A DNA stretch of 64,000 nt from Blasia pusilla (taxonomy: Eukaryota > Marchantiophyta > Marchantiopsida > Blasiales), in NCBI GenBank assembly GCA_050084515.1, contig CM114273.1:8990001-9054000 (forward strand), read 5' to 3'. Shown here piece after piece: positions 10,791-20,077 of this stretch. The notes under the pieces are model-generated. The model was not told the DNA's origin. It searched no databases and saw only the letters and a list, made by a program, of their open reading frames with translations. Position 1 is the first letter of the stretch. Each line of letters starts with the position of its first letter. A program made the position numbers and the translations under genes.

Positions 10791-11765
10791 GGTTATAGCA
10801 AGGGAGGAAAGAGTTTAGGGACCCAAGGAGATGGAACAGGGAATTAGAAGAATGGAACATGGAGTGAGTGTAGGATCTGCTTGAGCAAGAAATAGCAAAG
10901 GGGAAAATGTACAGAGGCCAAAATTGTTTTTTAGCCGGTTCATATTCTAGCTTCCGGAAAGTTTCCGAGGTTGTCTGAAATTTTTTTGAAATCTGCCGGA
11001 ATTTTTTTTAAAAGATGGATAATCACTGGAAAATAAATAATATCTCGGAAATTTTCCGCCTGCAAAAATTGTTGCCTTTTTTTCCCGAATAACTTTTCCA
11101 AAAAAACCGTCGTACTTAAAAATTTATCGGCAACCAGCTGGTTTCCGGTAAATTTCCAAAAACCTCCCCGGACCCTGCCAGTGACCAGCCTCCGCGGCCG
11201 AACCTCGCTGTCTGAATTTCCGAGCCTGGTGGAAACTTCCGCGCCATGCAGTCCGAGGTTCTGAGCTTTGAGCATCAGCAGCATCGCTTTCGGGTGTCGT
11301 TGTCTCTCTGGGTCAGATGGAGAGCCGTCCCTCCGCTCCGAATCTATCCCAAGGGAAAAAGAAAGAATCACGGTTCGGAAGCGAGCGAGCGTCATTCGGA
11401 CTCATTCCTTCCAAAACAGTGCCCTGACAGAATCTACCTGCTCGCTGGCCGCATCCGTCCCGTTTAAATCGGCACATCCTAATCCACAACCGTCCGAGGC
11501 GTCAGGGCGTTATGATCATCACGTCCGGACTCTGGACCTACTTGCGACTTGACATCGCGAAATCGGGGCTCTAATAAGAGGATTTAATATAATAAAAAGT
11601 GGGTGAGAAAACCATCCGGAATTAAAACCCCACTAGTAAGAGGCACGTCATCAAAATTTAGTATATATAAAATTATTCATATTATTCATATCAATAAATA
11701 AAGTATTACAAAATTTAAAAAATGTATATCAATAAAAAAATTCATAAATATAATATTAATTTATT

Positions 11766-12635
11766 TTAATTTAACACTTCATTATATACAATATTTTTAG
11801 TGTGAATATTTATTTTGTTAGTAGCATTTTCATTATCTGTCATAATATGAATAGAATTCTTCGAGTCTATTCTTGACAAGGCAACATACAATTGCCCATG
11901 AGAAAATATTAGATTGGGTAAGTAAATACCAACTGTATCTAATATTTGACCTTGAGACTTATTAATAGTCATTGCAAAAATGGGACGAATAGGAAATTGA
12001 AATCGTCGTAAATCAAAAGGTAGGCTGGAATCAGAAGCAGTCAATGGAATGCGTGGAATGAAAACTCCAGCTCCAATGTTTTTCCCCATGATAATTGTTG
12101 CATCTATAAGATGTCGACTTAAAGCTAGCTATCGCCAGCCGAATCCCGTTTGCTTGCCCCTTTGCTCCATTCATATTCCGTAATAGTATTATCGGAGCTC
12201 CAAACTTCAAAATCAAACAATGAGGTGGCAATCCAAATGGTAAACATGTATTCAAAAATTCTGTAGGATAAAAAAATCTCATCTCATCGTCGGAAACAAA
12301 ATTAGCACTCAAGAAAGTATGCTCCTGCAAAAACAAAAAAAAATCATTAATAATAAGAGAGATGATAGAAAAATGTAGCAATACAACAATGAAAATATAA
12401 TAATAATATTCAAGAATATAAATATTACCTCTCTTGGAAATCGAGACATGATTTCTGCGTCTATAATATCCAGAGTAGTATTCTTGGTTGACAAAATGGA
12501 TGTACCCCTCAAGAAATCAATGTCACTCCACATATGAACATCCTGTCCATAAACAATGTCAATGAGATCATTGATCCTTGTGGTTTTAACAATTATCGCA
12601 TCCGGAACTTGTATAAAATCCTCTCTAAGGTCCAA
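11766..12635 (-). CDS. H2 PIF1 helicase C-terminal exons
   Basis: Three overlapping frames make up the end of the protein. 12440-12635 has DLREDFIQVPDAIIVKTTRI and IMSRFPREV. 12031-12330 has FLSANFVSDDEMRFFYPTEF and LPPHCLILKFGAPIILLRNM. 11766-12089 has GAGVFIPRIPLTASDSSLPF, IRPIFAMTINKSQGQILDTV and FSHGQLYVALSRID. One frame change near 12090-12110 separates the last two. The final SQGQ and HGQLYVALSR motifs are complete here, unlike H1. The stop after YNEVLN ends the frame. Confidence 0.8.
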
Positions 12636-12794
12636 ATGTAACGGTACACGACTCTCTCCTACCTCTAATAACCACGTTGCAAACGCTTCTTGCTCTTCTC
12701 GTGCATATCCTGCAAATAAATATAAGATGAAGGAATAAGTAAATATTAAAAATAAACAAAAACCAGATGAAATGAAAAAGGTGAAATATTAGGT

Positions 12795-13220
12795 TTATTC
12801 TTTGATACCTTGTAAAGTATTAACTCTCATGTTGGTAGTGAGTTTCAATAATCTCACGTCAGACCAAATAAGAGATCTCCTAAGTGTTGCATGTACAATT
12901 GTGGTACGATCTCCACGACGAACAACTGGAAGAAGTTGTTGAAAGTCACCACCAAATAAAACGATCTTGCCCCCAAAAGGAAAGTCTCGTAATCGAGGAT
13001 CCATCAAACCCATGATATCTTGGAAAGTACGATTAACGGCCTTAAATGCGTGACGATGGGTCATAGGAGCTTCATCCCACATGATCAACTTCGCCTTTTG
13101 TATAAGTATATGACTATTGACCGATAGGCTGGAAAATCGATAACAAAACAATATGTGAGGAACATTTATGAAGGATAAATCTAAGAATAAAACAATAATA
13201 TGCATGCCATAAAAGGACAA
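12795..13220 (-). CDS. H2 PIF1 helicase core (Walker B to motif IV)
   Basis: Contains AKLIMWDEAPMTHRHAFKAV (Walker B, DEAP box), GKIVLFGGDFQQLLPVVRRG and SDVRLLKLTTNMRVNT. These are diagnostic of the PIF1-like helicases of Helitrons. The first 40 residues of the longest frame are AT-rich and probably intron. The motifs are intact and in the expected order after the Walker A exon. Confidence 0.8.
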   Translation of the reverse strand: MSFYGMHIIVLFLDLSFINVPHILFCYRFSSLSVNSHILIQKAKLIMWDEAPMTHRHAFKAVNRTFQDIMGLMDPRLRDFPFGGKIVLFGGDFQQLLPVVRRGDRTTIVHATLRRSLIWSDVRLLKLTTNMRVNTLQGIKE

Positions 13221-13249
13221 GAAATCTTAAATCTAGACTTACTTGCAAG

Positions 13250-13854
13250 TGGAACTTTCATGTACTTGGATAGGAATCTTGAATCGAGAATGAGCAGTAC
13301 GACCTCCATCCAATAATAAAGCGGCAATCCCCGAAGATGCAACTGCAAGAGCTATATGACCCTCACTCCGTACCATTGCAAGAAGAAGGTTGTACAAAAA
13401 TGTTTTCCCTGTTCCGCCAAGATCATCGATAAAGAAAAGTTTTGCTTGAAAAATCCATATTTTTCGTTACAGAAAAGCACTTTAAAAGAATAAAACTTAA
13501 AGAAATTAAAAAGTAAAAAAATAATAAAAAAATATACTATCCATAATATCCACTTACAGAAGGTGGCGCATCCTGTAAGATATCGCGAAAAGCATTACAA
13601 ATAACTTCCCAAATAGCTCGTTGTCCATCATTTAAAGACATCTCTCCTGCTCTCACACGTTCACCTGCTCTCACACGTTCACAAAGCATATCATGATCGT
13701 AGGAGAGCTCTTCCTCTTCTAGACGCAAAATAGATAAATCACGAGCTTGGAAATCTGGTTGAGGCATGTTAGGGAAGTCCGCCATACTTTTACCATGGTC
13801 TTGAAGATGGTAATGGACCTCCAATAATGCAAGTCTAATAATGTGAATATCCAA
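13250..13854 (-). CDS. H2 PIF1 helicase start and Walker A
   Basis: 13537-13854 carries [19 protein letters not shown], a duplicated hexapeptide ([12 protein letters not shown]) and [18 protein letters not shown], the helicase entry motif. After an intron, 13250-13445 can be read as [19 protein letters not shown], with the Walker A P-loop at 13398-13418. [20 protein letters not shown] follows. That exon has no methionine, so it is easy to miss. The P-loop is intact, unlike many dead copies. An 18-bp direct duplication underlies the repeated ERVRAG. Confidence 0.75.
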
Positions 13855-13983
13855 TGTAAGGGTCAGAATACCAATTCTCTCTTACAAGGAAAAATATAGA
13901 AGTTAAAACGTAAATAAAGTACCTAAAATATTCATAAGAGAAATAAGACAAAAATTGACTTAACAAAAGGCATGCATATTACC

Positions 13984-14349
13984 TCACGCCTTTGATGTAG
14001 AAGATCTTTTGTCAATGGAACCAAAAAAAATTTCCCACACCATAGCCGGAAGGGAAGGTGTATTATATAGAAGACTAATGGCAAAGAGTAGACGTAATGA
14101 ATAGCCACTACGAATGACAACCGCCTCTTCAAAGCAAGAAAAGATCTCTCTATCGTCCTCCAAAAGTCCCATATGAATAATCGTCTCTTTGAAGGTATGA
14201 TAAACTGAACCATTGATGGTTCTCAAATATTGATATGATTGAGCTCCTCTCACATGATGGAGAAGTAATCGTAACCAACGACGCTCCCCTCCAGCTAGGA
14301 TTAGCCCCAAAAAAATATTAGGAAGGAAGCATGAATGTGATTTTAACAT
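13984..14349 (-). CDS. H2 Rep-to-helicase linker, second part
   Basis: Contains GGERRWLRLLLHHVRGAQSY, FKETIIHMGLLEDDREIF and SGYSLRLLFAISLL. This is the conserved GERxxLRLLL linker found between Rep and PIF1 helicase in plant Helitrons. The frame is open for its whole expected length. The leading 20 residues of the Met-first frame look intronic; the exon probably starts just before GGERRW. Confidence 0.75.
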   Translation of the reverse strand: MLKSHSCFLPNIFLGLILAGGERRWLRLLLHHVRGAQSYQYLRTINGSVYHTFKETIIHMGLLEDDREIFSCFEEAVVIRSGYSLRLLFAISLLYNTPSLPAMVWEIFFGSIDKRSSTSKA

Positions 14350-14379
14350 TAACTTAAAATTTTCCTTAATAATTGTATC

Positions 14380-14740
14380 TTAACATAGAATAGAAAGTTT
14401 ACCTGGATTTGTCATATACAGACGTCCAACAGGATGTCCACATTCTTTTCGTGGACGTTTAAGCGGATGCCATTGCTTCTTATTCCAAGAGTAATGAGAA
14501 GGGAACTCCAAATAAAGATATTGTGGCGCAGTCGAATCAGAAACATTTGTTGCAAACCATTGAGTGAGAGTGGTTTCCTTACTTCGCTCCAGAATATTAC
14601 CCAATGAATCTTGCCCATGAAAATATACCATTTGATTGTCTGGAAGATGAAAAATCAATCTCACAATACTTGGTTGCTCTGCATGTAGACTCAACTTGAA
14701 GATTCGCCAACATGCTTCTGAAGAAGAAACGTACCTTCAT
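14380..14740 (-). CDS. H2 Rep-to-helicase linker, first part
   Basis: The frame carries EACWRIFKLSLHAEQPSIVR, MVYFHGQDSLGNILERS, TTLTQWFATNVSD and LEFPSHYSWNKKQW, then GHPVGRLYMTNPG near a probable splice donor. The same sequence type is in H1 at 2540-2868. It has no assigned enzymatic role. Its conservation in both copies and in plant Helitrons supports it as real coding sequence. Confidence 0.7.
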
Positions 14741-14778
14741 ACCATACAATATAAATATTGTTAGAGTCCCACATAATA

Positions 14779-15003
14779 TCATAGGAAAAAATAGAGAGAT
14801 ATTGAAAGATAGAAGGGATCGAAATACCTTGCATCAAGATATAATGATGTCTCATCAATAGTATCCTCTCCTGATGTAGTATTTGCCAAAGTATATGATA
14901 TGGCATCAGATCCTTTGTACACATACTTGTAAAAGTACTTTACTGCCAAGATGCTATTTGTTATCTCTAGATTGATATGACAATCAAATAAAGTACATAA
15001 CAT
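14779..15003 (-). CDS. H2 Rep tyrosine motif exon
   Basis: The frame reads MLCTLFDCHINLEITNSILA followed by VKYFYKYVYKGSDAI at about 14905-14945. The clustered tyrosines are in the position of the catalytic Y2 motif of Helitron Rep. An intron separates it from the HUH exon. H1 has the equivalent AMKYFYNYV, with the end lost. The 3' part of this frame (PFYLSISLYFFL) is probably intronic. Confidence 0.75.
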   Translation of the reverse strand: MLCTLFDCHINLEITNSILAVKYFYKYVYKGSDAISYTLANTTSGEDTIDETSLYLDARYFDPFYLSISLYFFL

Positions 15004-15176
15004 TGGATTTTATGGAACCATCCAAATATTATCAAAGTCATGATTTGACTTATTTATCAGCCTGCCATTATCACGCTTGCATAAACACATATAGAAGCGT
15101 GTTAATAGTTGGGGAAAAAAGATAGCACACTAATAAAAGAGCATTAAATGACAAAATAAACAACAAAACCAATGAA

Positions 15177-15854
15177 TTACCTCTTATAAATAGGATATCC
15201 ATCCTCATTCTCCATTGTCATTGATGCAAAGGGCATTGGGTACCCTTTGGAACAATTTTTTTGTGTCGTTTTATCCGTGCAAGGTACAGTTGGATGTGCT
15301 ACTCCACACGGACCATAAATCATACAATTTCTTACAGTAGAATGTAGCCCAGGATAAGTCATAGGATTTGGAATCTCAGCAGATATAATATTGTCAAAAT
15401 CAAAGGTTGTCCTTGGCTTATCCTCAGAAGCAAGAATAATTAGGATATGCACATGTGGTAGCCCTTTCTTTTGGAACTTGACCACATGAATGCATCCTAC
15501 CACTCGACCCAAAATATGCTTATCCAATATAAGTCTCAACAACTCCTTCTTCTTTTGTTGGAAAACACGTACAACCAGGTCAGGACGATTAGACGTTGAT
15601 TGCCCATGAAGCAGAGCAAAAGTAATCTCTGGCCATTTAGGATTGCAAGTCATAGTCAAAAAGTAGTCAGCCTTCCCAAAATATCTCACAATGGCCATAG
15701 CATCATGGTACAATTGATGCATGTGACGGGGTCCTTCTATGAAAGACGAAGGTAAGATAATACGTCTTGCTATGCCTTGACCATTCACATCATGCCGAGT
15801 CATGGCATCTTTGATACCTTGGTATAAATCAGCTCTCAACTCTTTTTGATGCAA
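15177..15854 (-). CDS. H2 Rep (HUH) endonuclease domain
   Basis: A continuous 225-residue frame contains RRIILPSSFIEGPRHMHQLY, FLTMTCNPKWPEITFALL, ELLRLILDKHILGRVVGCIH and GLPHVHILI, the HUH metal site at about 15446-15465. It continues with MIYGPCGVAHPTVPC and ends MENEDGYPIYKR at a likely splice site. In Helitrons this domain, with downstream tyrosines, cleaves and joins single strands during rolling-circle transposition. All Rep motifs that I can check are intact here. Confidence 0.85.
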   Translation of the reverse strand: MHQKELRADLYQGIKDAMTRHDVNGQGIARRIILPSSFIEGPRHMHQLYHDAMAIVRYFGKADYFLTMTCNPKWPEITFALLHGQSTSNRPDLVVRVFQQKKKELLRLILDKHILGRVVGCIHVVKFQKKGLPHVHILIILASEDKPRTTFDFDNIISAEIPNPMTYPGLHSTVRNCMIYGPCGVAHPTVPCTDKTTQKNCSKGYPMPFASMTMENEDGYPIYKR

Positions 15855-16529
15855 TCATATCCAAGTTAGCCGTTGCATTTTGATAGTCGCATACATATCC
15901 ACCATATATTCTTGAGTAAGACAACCAAACCTCAACAACCGATTATTATCCATAGCATTAGCTCGCATTTGAAGTCTGAATGAAGCAAATTGTAAAGCTG
16001 TAATGGTCTTTGAACTCGCCTCATGAGTGGTAACCTTACCTTGAATTCCTCCTTGTACAATATCATCTCCATCTTCGTCCATCATAGCATCCCCTCTTAA
16101 CGGCAGATCTTCTCTATGATCATGTTGCACTTCCAAAGGTATCCCAGGATGCCAACCTGCTTCACCATAAACAAAAGGCAAAACAAAGTGCAATGGGATG
16201 TATGCTTCATTCAAGTCTGACAGACGACGAATCCCTCCTCCGTGTAAGCGAACAATAATATCACGTCCTTCAATTGGCTCACTCTCATCTCCGGGCAAGA
16301 TAGCTGCAATTTCTAAAGCAACAGCCAATGTGTATCATTTTGCATGGAGACCTTGCTTACTACCCTTAGGAATAATATGAAAGTTAGAATTACATGGATC
16401 AATAACCACATTTCGAAATAAAGCCACAAATGGATTATGGGCATGTAACATATCTTGTAATTCCCTTAAGATCTCTGGCCTAAATTGATCCCGATAATCT
16501 CCACTCATAATCCTTCTTCTATGTTCCAT
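15855..16529 (-). CDS. H2 Helitron-like N domain
   Basis: Two adjoining frames (16335-16529 and 15855-16328) carry LRELQDMLHAHNPFVALFRN, then GRDIIVRLHGGGIRRLSDLN, YGEAGWHPGIPLE and FRLQMRANAMDNNRLLRFG. They lie in the same reading frame and are separated by one stop (HAK, stop, YTLAVAL). The following Rep exon begins right after the stop at 15855. This domain precedes the HUH nuclease in Helitron proteins. The single stop shows that H2 is slightly decayed. Confidence 0.75.
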
Positions 16530-16637
16530 GTGATGCTCATCATCATGAATATAAATTTTTGTGAATTGTGGAGGAGCACCACTTTTAGCATGAAGAGGTT
16601 CAATAGAATGATATACACCACCTTGAATCTTGAAGTT

Positions 16638-17456
16638 TCATGTACCGCCTCGTTGCTCTATCACATGTGCCCCAGTAGATGCCAATTGAAGAGCACTATT
16701 ATAGGCACGTGCATTACGAAAAAAATGAGGACTATTTGAACTCATACCAGAAAGTAATTCTCCTAGTATAGAAAGTGAAGTTGTCAAATATGGTAATTGA
16801 ATCTTACCATGCCCACAACAAATACTAAGAGGCGAGCTTATAAACCTAATATACTTCACTCTCTCACACTTCCAATGTAGAGCATTGCAAGTCGGACAAA
16901 CGGCATTCATAAGTCCAACACTAAAACGGCCAATCATACCATCAATACGATCTCCCAACCTAAGAATTCGAATGTGCTTCTCTTCAAAGTTAGGAATACG
17001 TGCAATATTGAGCAACTTTTTCAAGTTCACAACCCTTCTAGATCCCACATTTGGAATCGAGGCATGTACATTGTCTTCATTTTCTTCCATGTGGCCTTCA
17101 CAATTGGCTGCATTGGCATCGCTCCTTATGAACGGATCGCCAACATGTGTAATCTCATATACTTCATCCAAATGTGATCCCACATTTGGAATCGAGGCAT
17201 GTACATTGTCTTCATTCACTTCCATGTGGCCTTCACGATTAGGTCCATTGGCATCACTCCTTATCAACAAATCTCCAGCATGTGCAATCTCATGTACTTC
17301 ATCCAAAAGAGCATGTCTTCTTCTTTGGCCCTCAGCTCGAGCAACTTGAAGCATGTGAGATAATCGTAGAGGATTGGTAGGAATTGGAAGATTGCAAGCA
17401 GAGTTTAAGAAATTAATATATATGATTATAATAAGAATAAATATACATACAAACAT
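16638..17456 (-). CDS. H2 N-terminal zinc region with 45-residue internal duplication
   Basis: The frame has the basic module VARAEGQRRRHALLDEV. Two tandem copies of a 45-residue acidic unit follow, starting near EVHEIAHAGDLLIRSDA and EVYEITHVGDPFIRSDA; the DNA copies start at 17041 and 17176. Next come LKKLLNIARIPNFEEKHIRI, the zinc motif CPTCNALHWKCE, and CCGHGKIQLPYL. This Cys-rich block is typical of the region ahead of Rep in plant Helitrons. The true start lies upstream. The Met-first part of this frame runs into AT-rich sequence and is probably intronic. Confidence 0.7.
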   Translation of the reverse strand: MFVCIFILIIIIYINFLNSACNLPIPTNPLRLSHMLQVARAEGQRRRHALLDEVHEIAHAGDLLIRSDANGPNREGHMEVNEDNVHASIPNVGSHLDEVYEITHVGDPFIRSDANAANCEGHMEENEDNVHASIPNVGSRRVVNLKKLLNIARIPNFEEKHIRILRLGDRIDGMIGRFSVGLMNAVCPTCNALHWKCERVKYIRFISSPLSICCGHGKIQLPYLTTSLSILGELLSGMSSNSPHFFRNARAYNSALQLASTGAHVIEQRGGT

Positions 17457-17588
17457 ATGTATATTAAATTTGAGTATATAGTTTAGAAATATACATTAGA
17501 GATGGTAAGACCACAATCCTAGAGTTTGGAATAGCTTCAACTTCATAATGTACCATAATTGGCCTGCAAAAAAAATTGTTATTAGAAA

Positions 17589-18230
17589 TCATTCATAAAA
17601 ATTTAAGACCAAGTAGGAAGCATCAATAATAAAAGTATGTAAAGCATACCTTGTATTAGCTTGAGTATGAAAGTCATTAGTAGTCATAGCCTCGACTTCC
17701 TCTCTAGAAAGAATATTCACAGCCAATTGATAAACATTCGCTTGGGCCAAATTATTGTGCCTTCTTCTCTGGCCTTGTGCTCGTGCAACTTGAAGCATAA
17801 CATGTAATTCCCAAGGGTTGGACGGAAGTGGAAGCTTGAGATTTTTTTTTAATAAAAATCAAGTCAAAATAATTAAATTAAAAAAATCAACTTTAAAAAA
17901 CCAATAAAAATAAGAAATAAATGAGTGGATGAAACATTCATTGGAGACAATGTAGTGTCTATTAAAGCATGATGATTTCCATTGGAAGGTGTTGCTACCA
18001 ACCTGAACAAAGAATAAAAAAAAGTCATAATACGAAAAAAAATTATAACTATTATTATAATAAAAAGTAGAAATGTTATACGTAAATAAATACCTTCTAG
18101 TATTTGCGCCCGGTGAGCCATCGATGATGGGTGTTTGTAATTCTTCCATCAAAGGAATATTCAAAATAACTTCAATAGATCTCAATTCAGCTAATTTAGC
18201 ATGTCTTCGCTTTTGTCCTTGAGCTCTCAC
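17589..18230 (-). CDS. H2 repeated basic exons (GQ[RK]RRHxxLA modules)
   Basis: Two exon-like frames, 17859-18230 and 17589-17798, each carry a variant of the same module: VRAQGQKRRHAKLAEL and VARAQGQRRRHNNLAQAN. Each is preceded by a Pro/Asn-rich lead and followed by a short unrelated tail, with AT-rich intron-like sequence between them. A third copy (VARAEGQRRRHALLDEV) starts the next exon at about 17356. This is an apparent exon duplication inside the Helitron N-terminus. The Arg-rich core suggests nuclear import or DNA binding (inference). Confidence 0.55.
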
Positions 18231-18377
18231 AATTTGATGTATATCACGTAATCGTTGCGAGTTCGATGGATTTGGAAGTCTACATCACAAACATGAAAGA
18301 TATGAAAGTCACGCAACAAATCTAGAGTGTGCACATATGGTTACGATGACATTCTATAATCATGATGCTAAGTATCC

Positions 18378-18635
18378 TTACATTGGAGATGACAAAGTCG
18401 TTGAATGAATTACAAATCGCATATCTTGAAGCGCCCTTCTGTTTCTTTGAGAAGCAACCCTTCTAGCCTTCTTATATGGAAGCTTCTCTGTTTCCTCCGA
18501 AATCCGTATAGAAGATGGAGCACTACATGAAATGTGTTGATTATGCTCCACATTAGGTAAACAGACTACATTGGTGATATCTGCGAATGGTCTTTTTTCA
18601 TTTCGCCTCGATGGTTCCTCCTGAGATTTATGCAT
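18378..18635 (-). CDS. H2 N-terminal basic exon (KRPFADITN)
   Basis: An 85-residue frame starts MHKSQEEPSRRNEKRPFADI. The RPFADITN-type motif is of a kind found near the start of plant Helitron proteins. It ends in a basic stretch (KLPYKKARRVASQRNRRAL), likely nuclear targeting or DNA contact. It is a plausible first coding exon of the RepHel gene proper, with further basic exons just downstream on the same strand. Confidence 0.5.
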   Translation of the reverse strand: MHKSQEEPSRRNEKRPFADITNVVCLPNVEHNQHISCSAPSSIRISEETEKLPYKKARRVASQRNRRALQDMRFVIHSTTLSSPM

Positions 18636-18819
18636 CTTGTGACAATATCAACCATCCGACCAATATATGTATTGTCAATATATAAGAAAATAATAGAAAA
18701 AAGAGGAAAATTTGTAAAAAAAACTTATACTCAAGATTTGGTCCGTGAATATTATAATCTATATTAAAAAATAAATTTACACATAACTTAAGTTTTTATA
18801 AAAATCTGAAATGGGAAAA

Positions 18820-19368
18820 TCATTCCAACGGGCAATGAGACTCGGCCATACTCATCTCACTTGAGTCCTCAGAGCAAAATGTATGACAATCACTAATTTC
18901 CCATGACCCCGACCCGCAACAATCACGTACAAATGAATGGCTAGATGCTATAGGGTCTGAGGAAGGGATGCAATCATGTGTGGAATCTGTATCTCCTTCT
19001 CCCTCCTGATCTCCAACTACTTCTTGTGAAATAGAATGATGATTCACCCCAGGTGTGGTTAAAATCCTAGATGCACTCTCATCATAACTACAACTCTGAC
19101 CATTTCTCAAAGGGCTTATACTATCATTAGGAGCATTAATCCCATTTTCAAAAATTGGCAATGGTAGATAGCTAGGACTTAAAGCCTTATTCATATTTTC
19201 AAAAATTGGCGATGGAACATAGCCAGGACTTGAATCATTATTCCTATTTTCAACGATCGGCGATGGGACATACTCCGGACTTGATATTTGTATCACCTCT
19301 ACGATCCCTTTCTTGTTCATCAAGAGGAACGTAGAACTCATCATCGCTAAAGTGTAAATCGTCAACAT
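18820..19368 (-). CDS. H2 upstream exon with SPxYxPxPIxEN repeats
   Basis: A 182-residue frame contains three tandem copies of a 19-20-residue unit: SPEYVPSPIVENRNND, SPGYVPSPIFENMNKA and SPSYLPLPIFENGINA. A Ser/Asp-rich segment follows (GDQEGEGDTDSTHDC). The nucleotide copies lie around 19130-19290. It looks intrinsically disordered and I know no matching domain. Position and strand suggest an exon of the H2 gene; no function is claimed. Confidence 0.4.
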   Translation of the reverse strand: MLTIYTLAMMSSTFLLMNKKGIVEVIQISSPEYVPSPIVENRNNDSSPGYVPSPIFENMNKALSPSYLPLPIFENGINAPNDSISPLRNGQSCSYDESASRILTTPGVNHHSISQEVVGDQEGEGDTDSTHDCIPSSDPIASSHSFVRDCCGSGSWEISDCHTFCSEDSSEMSMAESHCPLE

Positions 19369-19648
19369 TCATTTATAAAGTATCCTGCATTATCCACACA
19401 ATTATTTTAATAAAAGAAATATTTCAAAATAATAAAATAAATACTCAATAGAAAAGGATACAAAATCTCTACACCTGAATATTAGAACACAAGCAGAGAA
19501 GACTTACTTTTTTGAGTCACTCCACTCCCAAAGAAATGAAACTTGATCGTTTGCTCAACTCAACAATCTCAAACAAATATATCTGAGAACAAAACGAACA
19601 TGGATTTGATGATTAATTGGATATACACAGTAGATAGTACTCTCTAGG

Positions 19649-20077
19649 CTACTTATCTCCAATATCTCGACTATCTGCACTTATGTCTAAATCCCCATAA
19701 TCCATACACCTATATTCCTGGTCGAACTCATCACCAACATACCATCCCTCGGAATCATAGAGGGAAGTGGAGAAATATTCTCCATCATCAAGTTCTTCAA
19801 GATCAGGACAAATATCGACAGAGTATCTCTCATTACTATTGAGAGTAATCACAATTTCCTCGTCTATTGAGACTTCTCTAACCTCCTGAGTCTCATTGAA
19901 ACCATTTGAAATAGGAGCAAAAAATTTAGGGTCCACATCAAACAATTTTTGTTTTTGTTTAGAGCGAGATAATGAATATCTATGTTCATCTCTCTCTACC
20001 AAATATTCAGGACTCGTATTTATTACAAATTCTTCCACAATTATCGGCCTCTTGCATCTCGATGAGAGAGTTGACAT
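19649..20077 (-). CDS. H2 N-terminal acidic exon or upstream ORF
   Basis: A 142-residue frame starts MSTLSSRCKRPIIVEEFVIN and becomes strongly acidic (DEEIVITLNSNERYSVDIC, then LEELDDGEYFSTSLYDSEGW). I recognise no domain. It has the strand and spacing of a first exon of the H2 gene, followed by similar Ser/Pro-rich and basic exons. It could instead be an unrelated ORF carried by the element. It ends in DISADSRDIGDK and a stop. Confidence 0.4.
   Translation of the reverse strand: MSTLSSRCKRPIIVEEFVINTSPEYLVERDEHRYSLSRSKQKQKLFDVDPKFFAPISNGFNETQEVREVSIDEEIVITLNSNERYSVDICPDLEELDDGEYFSTSLYDSEGWYVGDEFDQEYRCMDYGDLDISADSRDIGDK

Larger units (their letters stand above)
6490..11180 (+). mobile_element. 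hAT-1 element (approximate limits), decayed
   Basis: A hAT transposase pseudogene (8383-10637) sits in the middle. On both sides are stretches unusually rich in CCGG-type words: 6490-6760 (for example GCCGGAAATG, TTCCGGGAAATGG, GCCGGATT) and 10930-11180 (for example TTCCGGAAAG, GCCGGAAT, TTTCCGGTAAATTTCC). Short dispersed subterminal motifs are the usual binding sites of hAT transposases, so I infer that these are the element's subterminal regions. I could not locate exact terminal inverted repeats or an 8-bp target duplication, so the limits are approximate. Confidence 0.5.
11633..20077 (-). mobile_element. Helitron H2, large RepHel element, well preserved
   Basis: Read on the minus strand, a run of exon-like blocks encodes a full plant Helitron protein: acidic and basic N-terminal exons, zinc region, Helitron-like N domain, HUH Rep, paired-tyrosine motif, linker, and a PIF1 helicase with all main motifs. 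The blocks are separated by AT-rich introns, and most are open through their domains. A candidate 3' terminus is CTTACTAG followed by T at 11633 (read on the minus strand), but no clear GC hairpin precedes it. The 5' end is not fixed; a typical Helitron 5' end on the same strand occurs at 22631. H1 and H2 point towards each other with hAT-1 between them. Confidence 0.85.

Noticed and set aside
11246-11552. Short open frames just outside H2
   Set aside because: Two overlapping frames without any domain, in the flank of hAT-1.
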